Under the pieces are notes generated by a model, which was given only the letters and a program-made list of their open reading frames with translations, was not told where the DNA came from and did no database searches. Source: JBKPDV01 sp046728075 (GTDB lineage Bacteria > Acidobacteriota > Thermoanaerobaculia > UBA5066 > Gp7-AA6). Taken from it: 10,300 nt of DNA. This document shows, piece by piece, positions 1 to 7,841 of the stretch; within the stretch, counting starts at the first letter, position 1; every line of letters begins with the position of its first letter. The position numbers were made by a program, and so were the translations under genes. Location: the NCBI GenBank assembly GCA_046728075.1, contig JBKPDV010000152.1, positions 1 through 10,300 on the forward strand, in the 5' to 3' direction.

Positions 1-194
1 TCGGACCCGGTTGCAGCTCATGCAGAACGGCCGGCTGATCGAGGCGATCAGGCCGATTCGCCCGCCGCCGTCGAGGTAGTCGTAATCGACGGCCGGGGCC
101 CTCGGGTCCTGGTCGAGCGTGGGGGCCAGCGGACCGATCCCGTGCATGAGCCGGTCGAGGATCTCGGCCGCGAAGAGGACCTTGTCCCGCTCCC

Positions 195-324
195 AGTGGG
201 GATACTGTTGGCGAATTCGCCCTTGGTCGTCTGGAGTCGCAGTTTCCCCTTTACAAAGGCACCCATCTTACCCAAACTCCTGCCTATCGACTGCTGATGC
301 AAATTCGCCAACAGTATCCAGTGG
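195..324. repeat. Target-site duplication AGTGG and terminal inverted repeats of the moaA insertion
   Basis: Direct repeats AGTGG at 195-199 and 320-324 bracket the element exactly. The inverted repeats occupy 200-217 and 302-319. The left end also contains a 12-bp palindrome, GGCGAATTCGCC, at 210-221, which the right end lacks because one base differs. Confidence 0.88.
200..319. mobile_element. 120-bp MITE-like element inserted in moaA
   Basis: The element has perfect 18-bp terminal inverted repeats: GGATACTGTTGGCGAATT at 200-217 and its reverse complement at 302-319. After one mismatch, two more bases pair. It is flanked on both sides by AGTGG (195-199 and 320-324), as expected for a 5-bp target duplication. 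Removing the element and one AGTGG restores a perfect MoaA reading frame, which independently proves the boundaries. The 84-bp interior has no room for a transposase and looks less GC-rich than its surroundings. This is the structure of a non-autonomous element (MITE or deleted insertion sequence) moved in trans by a transposase encoded elsewhere. I cannot assign the family: 5-bp duplications occur in several, and I do not recognise these ends. Confidence 0.9.
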
Positions 325-1023
325 TTGTCGGCGTCGAGCGGCATGTACTCGATGAACCGCAGCTCCAGGCCGTGCTCGCGCGCGAACCGGCCGAGCGGCA
401 CCACGTCGTCCTCGGTCACGCCCTTGATCGCGACCGCGTTGACCTTCACCGGGTCGAAACCGGCCGCCCTGGCGGCGAGGATGCCCTCGATCACTTGCTC
501 GAACCCGGTCCGGCGCGTCAATTCCTGGAACTTGGCCGGGTCCATTGTATCGAGGCTGACGTTGATCCGTCGCAGGCCAGCATCCCAGAGCGCCCGGGCC
601 ATCGGGGCGAGTAAGATGCCGTTGGTCGTCAGCCCGAGATCCTTGACCCCCGGGATCGCGGCGAGCTTCGCGACCAACTTCGGCAATTCCCGGCGCACCA
701 GCGACTCGCCCCCGGTCAGGCGGACTTTCTCGATCCCCAACGTCGTCGCGACTCGGACGAACCGCTCGATCTCCTCGAAGCTCAAGACGCTCTGCCGCGG
801 CAGGAACTCGACCGTCTCGGGCATGCAGTAGACGCAGCGGATGTTGCAGCGGTCGGTCACGCTGATCCGCAGGTTATTTATGGACCCGGCCGAACGAGCC
901 GATCAGGCGGTGGGCGTGGGACGTCATAAAGGCGCTTCGGGTCCGTCAATCATCCATGGGGCGCGTATTTTTCAGGTGATCTGGTCTGATCGGGCCACCT
1001 CGGGACTTGGGCCCATCACGCCG

Positions 1024-2277
1024 TCAGGAGGAGACCTCGGCGTTCAGGAGCGGGCCGACCGGCTCCGGGAGCTTCGCCCCCGCCAGGCCGCCCTGGCCGA
1101 CGAAGACGCCCTCCCAGGCGCGGCTGACGTAGACCAACGCCGCGGCACAGCCGACGCCGACCAGGGCGAAGGTCAGGAAGCCGCCCCCGAAGCTGCCGGT
1201 CCATTGCTTCAGCCCGCCCAGGAGGTTCGGCAGGAAGAAGCCGCCGAGGCCCCCCGCGGCGCCGACGATGCCGGTGATCACGCCGATCTCGTCGGGGAAG
1301 CGCTGCGGGACGAGCTGGAAGACGGCGCCGTTGCCCATCCCGAGAAGCCCCATGCCCGCGAACAGCAGCAGCGTGCCCCAAGCGAGGGGCGGCAGGGCCG
1401 ACAGGCCCAGCATCGCCACGCCCACGCCCAGATAGAGCACCGTCAGCATCCGGATGCCGCCGAACCGGTCGGCGAGATGGCCGCCGAGCGGGCGGAGGAA
1501 CGAGCCGGCGATCACGCACAGCGTGGCGAAGTTGCCGGCCTGCACCTTGGTCAGCCCATACTGGTCGTGGAAGAAGATGTTCAGGAAACTGGCCAGGCCG
1601 ACGAAGCCGCCGAAGGTGACCGCGTAGAACAGGCAGAACCACCAGGTGTCGCGCTGCCCGAGCACCGCCGCGTAGGCGGCCAGGGGCTTAGGCGCCGGCT
1701 GCTGGGGGCTGTCCTGGGCGAAGAGCGCGAACAAGACCAGGGTGAGCAGGACCGGCACCAAGGCCAGGCCGAAGACGGCGTGCCAACCGAGCCACTCTGC
1801 CAGGCGCGGGCCGAAGAAGGTGGCCAGCGCCGTGCCGCTGTTGCCGGCGCCAGCGATGCCCATCGCCAGCCCCTGGTACTGGGGCGGATACCAGCGACTG
1901 GCCAGCGGCAGCGCGGCGGCGAAGCTGGCCCCGGCTACGCCCAGGAGCAGGCCCACCAGCAGGACCTTGCCGAAGCTGTCGGCCCAGAGCCACCCCAGCA
2001 GCAGGGGGACGAGTGTCAAGGCCAGGCCCAACAGGCCAGTCCGGCGGGCCCCGATGTGGTCGGTCAGCAGGCCCAGGACCAGGCGGAGCACCGCCCCGCC
2101 GAGCAGGGGGACCGCCACCATCAGCCCCTTTTGGGAGGCAGACAGGCCGAAGTCGGGGACGATCGAGTTGGCCAGCGCGCCCAGCAGCACCCAGACCATG
2201 AAGCTGATGTCGAAGTAGAGGAACGCGCAACCCAAGGTCGGCAGGTGGCCGGCGCGGCGGAAATCGTGGAGATTCAT
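1024..2277 (-). CDS. narK: NarK/NasA-type nitrate/nitrite transporter (MFS, NNP family)
   Basis: This 417-residue major facilitator of the nitrate/nitrite porter family would import nitrate across the cytoplasmic membrane for the reductases encoded upstream. The chain is a run of about 12 hydrophobic segments. Family marks are visible: the first nitrate signature GAGNSGTALATFFGPRLA (about residues 143-160); the second, glycine-rich one, GAAGGLGGFFLPNLLG (about 339-354); and two arginines in helix motifs, R65 in GAVLRLVLGLLTD and R262 in SFLRPLGGHLADR, which match the substrate-binding arginines of characterised NarK proteins. Length is close to that of single-domain assimilatory transporters, and it is not a fused double transporter. 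The ATG at 2277 is preceded by GGAGG at a 9-base spacing, which fixes the start. It sits 280 bases after nirBD and 96 bases before moaA. Import of nitrate versus nitrite/nitrate exchange cannot be told from sequence; the assimilatory neighbours favour import. Confidence 0.93.
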   Translation of the reverse strand: MNLHDFRRAGHLPTLGCAFLYFDISFMVWVLLGALANSIVPDFGLSASQKGLMVAVPLLGGAVLRLVLGLLTDHIGARRTGLLGLALTLVPLLLGWLWADSFGKVLLVGLLLGVAGASFAAALPLASRWYPPQYQGLAMGIAGAGNSGTALATFFGPRLAEWLGWHAVFGLALVPVLLTLVLFALFAQDSPQQPAPKPLAAYAAVLGQRDTWWFCLFYAVTFGGFVGLASFLNIFFHDQYGLTKVQAGNFATLCVIAGSFLRPLGGHLADRFGGIRMLTVLYLGVGVAMLGLSALPPLAWGTLLLFAGMGLLGMGNGAVFQLVPQRFPDEIGVITGIVGAAGGLGGFFLPNLLGGLKQWTGSFGGGFLTFALVGVGCAAALVYVSRAWEGVFVGQGGLAGAKLPEPVGPLLNAEVSS

Positions 2278-2286
2278 CGGGAAGAG

Positions 2287-2291
2287 CCTCC
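2287..2291 (-). promoter_or_regulatory. Ribosome binding site of narK
   Basis: The minus strand reads GGAGG here, nine bases before the ATG at 2277. It is the clearest Shine-Dalgarno sequence in the cluster and supports this start for the transporter. Confidence 0.7.
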
Positions 2292-2342
2292 GGGGATATC
2301 GTCAGATCATGGTAAATTCGAGCGGGACACTGGTTCCACCCG

Positions 2343-2386
2343 CGAGGTTGCACCCCTTGAACAACGAGGTTCACCCTGACCTCGTT
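2343..2386. repeat. Direct and inverted repeats in the nirBD-narK gap
   Basis: The 280-base gap 2278-2557 has no recognisable gene. Inside it, 8-bp perfect arms AACGAGGT (2363-2370) and ACCTCGTT (2379-2386) flank an 8-base loop. The left arm overlaps a near direct repeat: CGAGGTTGCACCC at 2343-2355 and CGAGGTTCACCC at 2365-2376, spaced 22 bases, about two helical turns. No T-run follows the hairpin on the minus strand, so it is not a standard terminator. It could be an operator or an mRNA hairpin controlling narK relative to nirBD. The function is unknown. Confidence 0.45.
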
Positions 2387-2557
2387 TCCAATAAAACCGA
2401 GCGCGATTGAGCCGCCTTCGATGCCCGACCACTCCCTCCAGATCGGCCCAGCGAGCGGGAACACCGCGAAGGTTTGTCTCCGGTCTCTCTGGCGGCAGTC
2501 GGTCAGCGGTTGGACCCGCTTGACGATCCGGGGGTATTCGGCTCCGACGACCACCGT

Positions 2558-5542
2558 TCACGTGCACTGGACGACGCAAGGCGGGTGGCTCCGGAGCAAC
2601 TCCTCGAGTTCCCCTTCAGCCGGGAGCTCGAGATAGACCGCGTCGGCCTCGACTTTGACCGGAAACACGCGAACCTGGTAGTTTTCTCCGGACAAGCACT
2701 CCCCCGACTCGAGAGAGAACGTCTTCTTGTGGAGGGGGCACGCGACTTTGGGGGCGCCGTTTTGATCGCCGATGATGCCACGTGACAGCACCATCTCCTT
2801 CTTGTGCGGGCACATGTTCTGGCAGGCGAACCACTCGCCGCGGCTCTCGAACCGGAACACGGCGATCTGGGACTGGCCATGCTTAATGCAGCACCCGCCA
2901 TCAACCGGGAAGTCCGACACCTTGCCGACCTTCACCCATTCCGTTCGAAGAGCACGTTGCACCTCTCCGTTGGCCTGCCCCAGGGGCGATTTGAGCTGAT
3001 TGAGCGGGACGAAGTCCGACGGCCAATCAGCGGGCCGCCGTTGAGCCCGCTCGGTCACGAATTCGACGCACGACTCCGTCTCATCCGTGTTGGCGAACTG
3101 CTGGAAGAGCTGCCGCCTCTCGGGGTCGTTGACGACCTCCTTCCACTCGCACCTGTAGGTATCGACGAGGAACTGCACCTGCTTCTCCAGCTCCTCGCAG
3201 ATGCCGAGTCGATCATTGATGATGACATCCCTCAGATACTCGATGCCGCCCTCCATCTTCTCGAGCCAGACCGACGTTCGCGTCAGCCGGTCGGCCGTCT
3301 GGATGTAGTACATGATGAATCGATCGATGTACTTGATGGCGGTCTCCTCGTCGAGGTCGGCCGCGAGCAGGTCGGCGTGGCGGGGGTTCGCGCCGCCATT
3401 GCCGCAGACGTAGAGGTTCCAGCCCTTCTCGGTGGCGATCAGGCCGAAGTCCTTGCCCTGGGCCTCGGCACATTCGCGCACGCAGCCGGAGACCGCCGCC
3501 TTGAGCTTGTGGGGCGCCCGGACGCCGCGATAGCGCAGCTCGACCCGCACGGCGAAGCCGACGGAGTCCTGGACGCCGTAGCGACACCAGGTCGTGCCGA
3601 CGCAGCTCTTGACGGTGCGCATCGCCTTGCCGTAGGCATGGCCGCTCTCGAAGCCGGCGTTGACGAGGTCCTCCCAGATCTCGGGCAGGCGATGCACCGG
3701 CGCCCCGAACAGGTCGACGCGCTGGCCGCCGGTGATCTTGGTGTAGAGCCCGTATTTCTTGGCGACCTGCCCCAGGACGATCAGCTTCTCGGGCGTGATC
3801 TCACCGCCGGGGATGCGCGGGACGACGGAGTACAGCCCGCCGCGCTGGATGTTGGCCAGGAACCGATCGTTCGTGTCCTGGAGCGTGGTGTGGTCCATCA
3901 CGTTCTCGTTCCACAGGCTGGCGAAGATCGAAGCGACGGCCGGCTTGCAGATCTCACAGCCGTGCCCCCGGCCGTGGCTGGCGATCAGGTCGTCGAATGT
4001 CTTGATCCGCTTGATCTTGACGATCTGGAACAGCTCCTGGCGGGTGTACGGGAAGTGCTCGCAGAGGTGATTATTGACCTTCTTGCCGGCCGCCGCCAAC
4101 TCGGCCTTGAGCAGGTCGGTGACCAGAGGCACGCAGCCGCCGCAGCCGGTGCCGGCCCTGGTGCACGTCTTGACCTCGGCGAGCGTGGTGAGCCCTTGGT
4201 CGCGAATGGCCTGGCAGATCTGTACCTTGCTGACGTTGTTGCACGAGCAGACCTGGGCGCCGTCGGCCATCGCGCCGAGCATGCCGGCCCCGGCCGCCTG
4301 GCCCTCCCTCTTGCCGAGCAGTAGCTCGCCGGGGGTGATCGGCAGGGGGCCGGGGCCCCTGTAGTGCATCAGGAGCGTGCTGTAGTCGGAGGCGTCGCCG
4401 ACCAGGATGCCGCCGAGGAGCCGGGTGCCGTCGAGGTTGAACACGAGCTTTTTGTAGATCCCCCGGAATGGGTCCTCGAAGGTAATGGCCCGCTTCGTCG
4501 CCTCGTCCGCCAGGCAGTCTCCGAAGCTCGCGACATCGACGCCCATCAGCTTGAGCTTAGTGGAGAGGTCGGCGCCGATGAACATCCGGCGCTGGCCGGT
4601 GAGGTTGGCCGCCAGGACGTCCGCCATCTCGTAGCCGGGCGCCACCAGCCCGTAGATCATGCCCCGGTGCAGCGCGATCTCCCCGATGGCGAAGATGTCG
4701 GGGTCGCTCGTTTGCAGGAAGTCATCCACGACCACGCCGCCGCGCGGGCCGACCGCGAGCCCACAGGCTCGGGCCAACTCGTCGCGCGGCTTGATCCCCG
4801 CTGAGATGACCACCATGTCCACATCGATCCGGCCGCAGTCGGCGAACTCCATCCCCTCGACCTTGCTGTTGCCCAGGATCGCCTTGGTGTTCTTGTTCAG
4901 GTGGACGCGGACCCCGAGGTCCTCGATCTTGCGGACCAGCAGTTGCGAGCCGGCCTCATCGACCTGGCGCGGCATCAGCCGGGGGGCGAACTCGACGACG
5001 TGCGTCTCCAGCGACAGCTCGTAGACCGCCTTCGCCGCCTCCAGCCCGAGCAGGCCGCCGCCGACGACCGCTGCCCGCTCCGCCTGCTGCGCGTAGGCGA
5101 TGATCCGTTCCAGGTTCTCGATCGTCCGGTAGACGAAGACCCCCTTCTTGTCCACCCCCGGGATCGGCGGGACGAACGGGGCCGAGCCGGTCGCTAGCAC
5201 AACCAGGTCGTAAGGGATCTCCCGCCCCCGCTCCGAGCGGACCACCCGGCGCTCGCGGTTGATGGCCGTGGCCTTGTCGCCGACGAAGAGGGTGATCCCG
5301 TTGTCCGAATACCACTCGTTCCGGGCCAGCATCAGGGGCTCGGGGTCGCGGTACGTGAAGTACTTCGTCAGGTTGACGCGGTCGTAAGCCGGGCGCGGCT
5401 CCTCGCAGAATGTCACGATCTGGTAATCCCGATCGACATCGTTCGCAACCAGGCGCTCGCAGAACCGATGGCCGACCATCCCATTGCCGATCACGACCAC
5501 GGTCTTCCGATCAGAGCACGTATTGCGATAAAGTATTATCAT
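2558..5542 (-). CDS. nirB: NirB-NirD fused assimilatory nitrite reductase (NAD(P)H, siroheme)
   Basis: This enzyme reduces nitrite to ammonium with six electrons from NAD(P)H in the cytoplasm. Numbering from the ATG at 5542 (994 residues), the domains in order are: FAD-binding Rossmann fold GNGMVGHR (about 19-26); NAD(P)H-binding GGGLLGLE (about 161-168); BFD-like [2Fe-2S] site CSC...CGGC (C432, C434, C467, C470); a further CEIC (529-532); nitrite/sulfite reductase half domains; siroheme/[4Fe-4S] ligands CVGTTWC (C647, C653) and CVREC (C687, C691); and a C-terminal NirD domain (about 867-975). The NirD part keeps all Rieske ligands, CPH (C911, H913) and CPLH (C935, H938), unlike enteric NirD. 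E. coli has NirB and NirD as two proteins; here they are one chain. An in-frame TTG at 5557 would add five residues, and a GTG about 15 codons inside is also possible. The gene begins 43 bases after the nasA stop. Confidence 0.95.
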   Translation of the reverse strand: MIILYRNTCSDRKTVVVIGNGMVGHRFCERLVANDVDRDYQIVTFCEEPRPAYDRVNLTKYFTYRDPEPLMLARNEWYSDNGITLFVGDKATAINRERRVVRSERGREIPYDLVVLATGSAPFVPPIPGVDKKGVFVYRTIENLERIIAYAQQAERAAVVGGGLLGLEAAKAVYELSLETHVVEFAPRLMPRQVDEAGSQLLVRKIEDLGVRVHLNKNTKAILGNSKVEGMEFADCGRIDVDMVVISAGIKPRDELARACGLAVGPRGGVVVDDFLQTSDPDIFAIGEIALHRGMIYGLVAPGYEMADVLAANLTGQRRMFIGADLSTKLKLMGVDVASFGDCLADEATKRAITFEDPFRGIYKKLVFNLDGTRLLGGILVGDASDYSTLLMHYRGPGPLPITPGELLLGKREGQAAGAGMLGAMADGAQVCSCNNVSKVQICQAIRDQGLTTLAEVKTCTRAGTGCGGCVPLVTDLLKAELAAAGKKVNNHLCEHFPYTRQELFQIVKIKRIKTFDDLIASHGRGHGCEICKPAVASIFASLWNENVMDHTTLQDTNDRFLANIQRGGLYSVVPRIPGGEITPEKLIVLGQVAKKYGLYTKITGGQRVDLFGAPVHRLPEIWEDLVNAGFESGHAYGKAMRTVKSCVGTTWCRYGVQDSVGFAVRVELRYRGVRAPHKLKAAVSGCVRECAEAQGKDFGLIATEKGWNLYVCGNGGANPRHADLLAADLDEETAIKYIDRFIMYYIQTADRLTRTSVWLEKMEGGIEYLRDVIINDRLGICEELEKQVQFLVDTYRCEWKEVVNDPERRQLFQQFANTDETESCVEFVTERAQRRPADWPSDFVPLNQLKSPLGQANGEVQRALRTEWVKVGKVSDFPVDGGCCIKHGQSQIAVFRFESRGEWFACQNMCPHKKEMVLSRGIIGDQNGAPKVACPLHKKTFSLESGECLSGENYQVRVFPVKVEADAVYLELPAEGELEELLRSHPPCVVQCT

Positions 5543-5548
5543 ATTATA
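5543..5548 (-). promoter_or_regulatory. Possible -10 element (TATAAT) at the nirBD start
   Basis: The minus strand reads TATAAT immediately before the ATG at 5542, within an island (5521-5583) that is about three-quarters A+T in otherwise GC-rich DNA. ATGAAT, 17 bases upstream, is only a 3-of-6 match to TTGACA. If this is a real promoter, its transcript would start inside the annotated frame and translation would need a downstream start such as one of the GTG codons before IGNGMVG. The low-GC stretch may instead simply keep the start region unstructured. Confidence 0.25.
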
Positions 5549-5585
5549 ATCCCACAATTATTCTGATTCATATAAATCGTTCATC

Positions 5586-7841
5586 TCAGTGGGAGCGCAG
5601 GGTCTCCCAGTGCCTGAGCAGGCGGACCCGGACCGCGCACGCCTTGTAGGAGGGCTGTTTCGAGTAGGGGTCGAAGGCCGGGTGCGTCAACTGGTTAACG
5701 ACCTCGTAGTGCATGGGGATGAAGACCTGGCCCGGCCGGACCGCGTAGGTAACGGCCGCCTTGGCCCGGATCTTCCCCCGGGGCGATTCGACGAGCACCA
5801 TCTGGTTGGGCCGGACGCCCAGCGCCCGCGCGTCCTCGGGGTTGATCTCGACGTAGACCTTCTGCGGGGCGAGCTTGCGGAGGATGGCCGACTTCTTGGT
5901 ACGGGTTTGCGTGTGCCACTGTGCGACCGAGCCCCGCCCCGTCAGCAGCAGCAACGGGAACTCGTGGCTCGGGGGCTCGGGCATCGGCCGGGGCGGCTCG
6001 AACAGGAACCGCGCCCTCCGGTCCGGGTGATAAAACGCTCCGTCCTCGAACAGCCGGCGCTCGTGGCCGGTCGGCTCGGCCCCCTCGGGATAGGGCCACT
6101 GGATACCCCCGCGCTCGTCGAGCATCCGATAGTCCTCGATCCCCGTGATGTCGCAGGGCTGGCCCCGCGACAGCTCCTTGAGGATCTGGAAGACCACCTC
6201 GGGGTCGGTCCAGCGCTCGAACATCGCCTCGCAGCCCCAGACGCGGGCGATCAACTTGAAGATTGCGAAGTCGGCGAGTGCCTGCCCCGGAGCGCGGGCC
6301 ACCTTCTTGATCAGCCCGATCCGACGCTCCGAGTTGATCAGGGTCCCTTCTTTCTCGCCCCAGGCGGCCGCCGGCAAGAGCAGGTCGGCGTGCTGCGCGG
6401 TCTCCGTCGTCGTGTACATCTCCTGCACGACCAAGAAGTCGAGCCGCTCCAACAGTTCGTGCAGATCGCCCTGATGGATCCAGGAATGCGCGGGGTTGGT
6501 GGCGATGACCCAGAGGCCCTTGATCGCACCGGTGCGGATGCCCTCGATGATCTCGGGGTAAGACCAACTGTTCCGGTCGGGGATCCGGGCGGCGTCGATG
6601 CCGAGGATGTCAGCGACCTTGCGGCGGTGATCCGGGTTGAGGAAGTCGTGCCCGCCGAGCAGGTTCGTCGTGTTGCTGAACAGCCGAGAGCCCATCGCGT
6701 TGCACTGGCCGGTGATCGAGTTGGCCCCTGTGCCGGGCCGGCCGATGTTGCCGGTCAAGAGTGCCAGGTTGATCAGGCTCTGCGCCGTGCGAACCCCTTC
6801 GTAGCTCTGGTTGACCCCCATCGTCCACCAGAACGAGACCCGATCGCCCTCGTGGATGGCCCGCGCGAACTCGACGACCTCGCGCTCGCTGAGACCGGTG
6901 AACTTGGTGACCCGGTGCATCGGGTAATCGAAGAGGAATTCCTTGAACTCCTCGAACCCTGTCGTGTGCTCGTCGAGGAACGCGCGGTCGATCCAGCCCT
7001 CGCGGATCAGGAGGCGGGCGATGCCGTAGAAGAGGGTCAGGTCCGACTTGGGCCGGGGCGCCAGGTGCGTCGTGGCAGCCATCGCCGTCTCGGTTTTGCG
7101 GGGATCGACGACGATGATCCGGGGCTGATGCGGGTTCCGGCAGACGCGCTCCCAGAGGATCGGGTGGGCGATGCAGAGGTTTGCCCCGACCAAGACGATG
7201 ACGTCCGCCTCCTCGAAGTCGCGGTAGGTGTAAGGCGGAGCATCGAAGCCGAACGCCTGCTTGTAGGCGACGACGGCCGAGGCCATGCACTGCCGGGTGT
7301 TGCCGTCGCCGTGCACAATCCCCATGCCGAACTTGGCCAAGGCCCCCAGCAGGGCCATCTCCTCAGTGGCGATCTGGCCGGTGCTGAGGAACGCGACCGA
7401 GTCGGGCCCGTGCGTGCGCTGGATCGCCTGGAACCGCTCGCGGAACGTCCCGAGCGCGGTCTCCCAATCGACCGGCTCAAGTCGTCCTGAGGCGCCACGG
7501 AGCATCGGGGTGGTGGCCCGGTCGGGGGCATCGAGTACCGTGAGGGCTTCCCAACCCTTGGGACAGGCCATCCCCAGGTTGACCGGGTAGTCGGTGGCCG
7601 GTGTCAGGCCGACCGCCCGGCCGTCCTTGAGGTGGATGTTCAGGCCGCAGCCGGTCGAGCAATAGCCGCAGGTCATCGTCGTGGTGGCGTCGGGCCAGCA
7701 CTTCTCCGGAATCTTGCCGAGCCCGAAGGGGCCGGGGACCAGCCTCAGCTCGCGCGTCAGCCGGCCATCCCGCTGGTGGATCAAGGCGCCGAGGCGCTGG
7801 TGCAGCGGCGGCGTTGTGTCGGTAGCGTCGTGACCGCTCAT
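5586..7841 (-). CDS. nasA: Assimilatory nitrate reductase catalytic subunit (Mo-bisMGD, NasA/NarB type)
   Basis: This 751-residue molybdopterin oxidoreductase would reduce nitrate to nitrite in the cytoplasm. After a roughly 50-residue extension come the [4Fe-4S] ligands C58, C61, C65 (CGYCSTGC) and C93 (MACPKGWE). The likely molybdenum-ligating cysteine is C185 in GDGNTRQCMASAV, typical of nitrate reductases of the NasA/NapA branch. The middle shows the usual cofactor-binding runs, such as TGNIGRPGTGANSITGQCNA (about 365-384). The C-terminal molybdopterin dinucleotide domain begins around LLLLTGRGSVAQWHTQTRT. No Tat signal is seen, so it is not periplasmic NapA. It also lacks the C-terminal BFD-like [2Fe-2S] domain of some NasA proteins, so electrons must come from a partner. 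The obvious one is the iron-sulfur/anchor protein encoded just upstream, whose stop overlaps this ATG by ATGA. In cyanobacteria the symbol would be narB. Confidence 0.93.
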   Translation of the reverse strand: MSGHDATDTTPPLHQRLGALIHQRDGRLTRELRLVPGPFGLGKIPEKCWPDATTTMTCGYCSTGCGLNIHLKDGRAVGLTPATDYPVNLGMACPKGWEALTVLDAPDRATTPMLRGASGRLEPVDWETALGTFRERFQAIQRTHGPDSVAFLSTGQIATEEMALLGALAKFGMGIVHGDGNTRQCMASAVVAYKQAFGFDAPPYTYRDFEEADVIVLVGANLCIAHPILWERVCRNPHQPRIIVVDPRKTETAMAATTHLAPRPKSDLTLFYGIARLLIREGWIDRAFLDEHTTGFEEFKEFLFDYPMHRVTKFTGLSEREVVEFARAIHEGDRVSFWWTMGVNQSYEGVRTAQSLINLALLTGNIGRPGTGANSITGQCNAMGSRLFSNTTNLLGGHDFLNPDHRRKVADILGIDAARIPDRNSWSYPEIIEGIRTGAIKGLWVIATNPAHSWIHQGDLHELLERLDFLVVQEMYTTTETAQHADLLLPAAAWGEKEGTLINSERRIGLIKKVARAPGQALADFAIFKLIARVWGCEAMFERWTDPEVVFQILKELSRGQPCDITGIEDYRMLDERGGIQWPYPEGAEPTGHERRLFEDGAFYHPDRRARFLFEPPRPMPEPPSHEFPLLLLTGRGSVAQWHTQTRTKKSAILRKLAPQKVYVEINPEDARALGVRPNQMVLVESPRGKIRAKAAVTYAVRPGQVFIPMHYEVVNQLTHPAFDPYSKQPSYKACAVRVRLLRHWETLRSH

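Larger units (their letters stand above)
1..927 (-). pseudogene. moaA: moaA, GTP 3',8-cyclase, disrupted and cut by the window edge
   Basis: MoaA is the radical-SAM enzyme that converts GTP to 3',8-cyclo-GTP, the first step of molybdenum cofactor synthesis. Translation from the ATG at 927 gives MTSHAHRLIGSFGRVH, the usual MoaA N terminus, then hits TAA. Dropping one A of the AAA run (877-879 on +) restores NNLRISVTDRC and the radical-SAM CNIRCVYC motif (about residues 27-34). The frame continues through the SAM domain to DADNHW near 320-334. There a 120-bp element plus 5-bp duplication (125 bp, not a multiple of 3) shifts the frame. Removing it joins DADNHW to ERDKVLF and restores an open frame to RPFCMSCNRVR, the first two C-terminal cluster cysteines (codons at 22-24 and 13-15); the rest lies off the window. 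The conserved GGEP reads GGES (codon 702-704). As it stands the longest product starts at a GTG at 860 and loses the C-terminal cluster. It lies 96 bases after narK, last in the visible operon. The identification is very secure; loss of function is likely unless the lesions are assembly errors. Confidence 0.9.

Noticed and set aside
48..860. Taking the 270-codon frame starting at GTG 860 as an intact MoaA
   Set aside because: Its last 110 or so residues are element sequence followed by out-of-frame Arg/Ser/Thr-rich sequence. It lacks the C-terminal cluster cysteines, and the true N terminus lies upstream in another frame.
841..2379. Long plus-strand open frame (about 512 codons) opposite narK
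   Set aside because: Arg/Gln/Glu/Ala-rich composition typical of antisense frames in GC-rich DNA. The opposite strand encodes a clear NarK transporter with family motifs.
2278..2554. Open minus-strand frame running through the nirBD-narK gap and on into narK in another frame
   Set aside because: No recognisable protein, no ribosome binding site, and it overlaps narK out of frame. The gap part is probably open by chance, though a decayed gene cannot be excluded.
2804..4324. Plus-strand open frame (about 506 codons) opposite nirBD
   Set aside because: Antisense shadow of a certain NirB-NirD gene; low-complexity Leu/Asp/Ala/Val composition and no known motif.
5589..7490. Plus-strand open frame (about 633 codons) opposite nasA
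   Set aside because: Antisense shadow; it mirrors the nasA codons, and the protein shows no domain.
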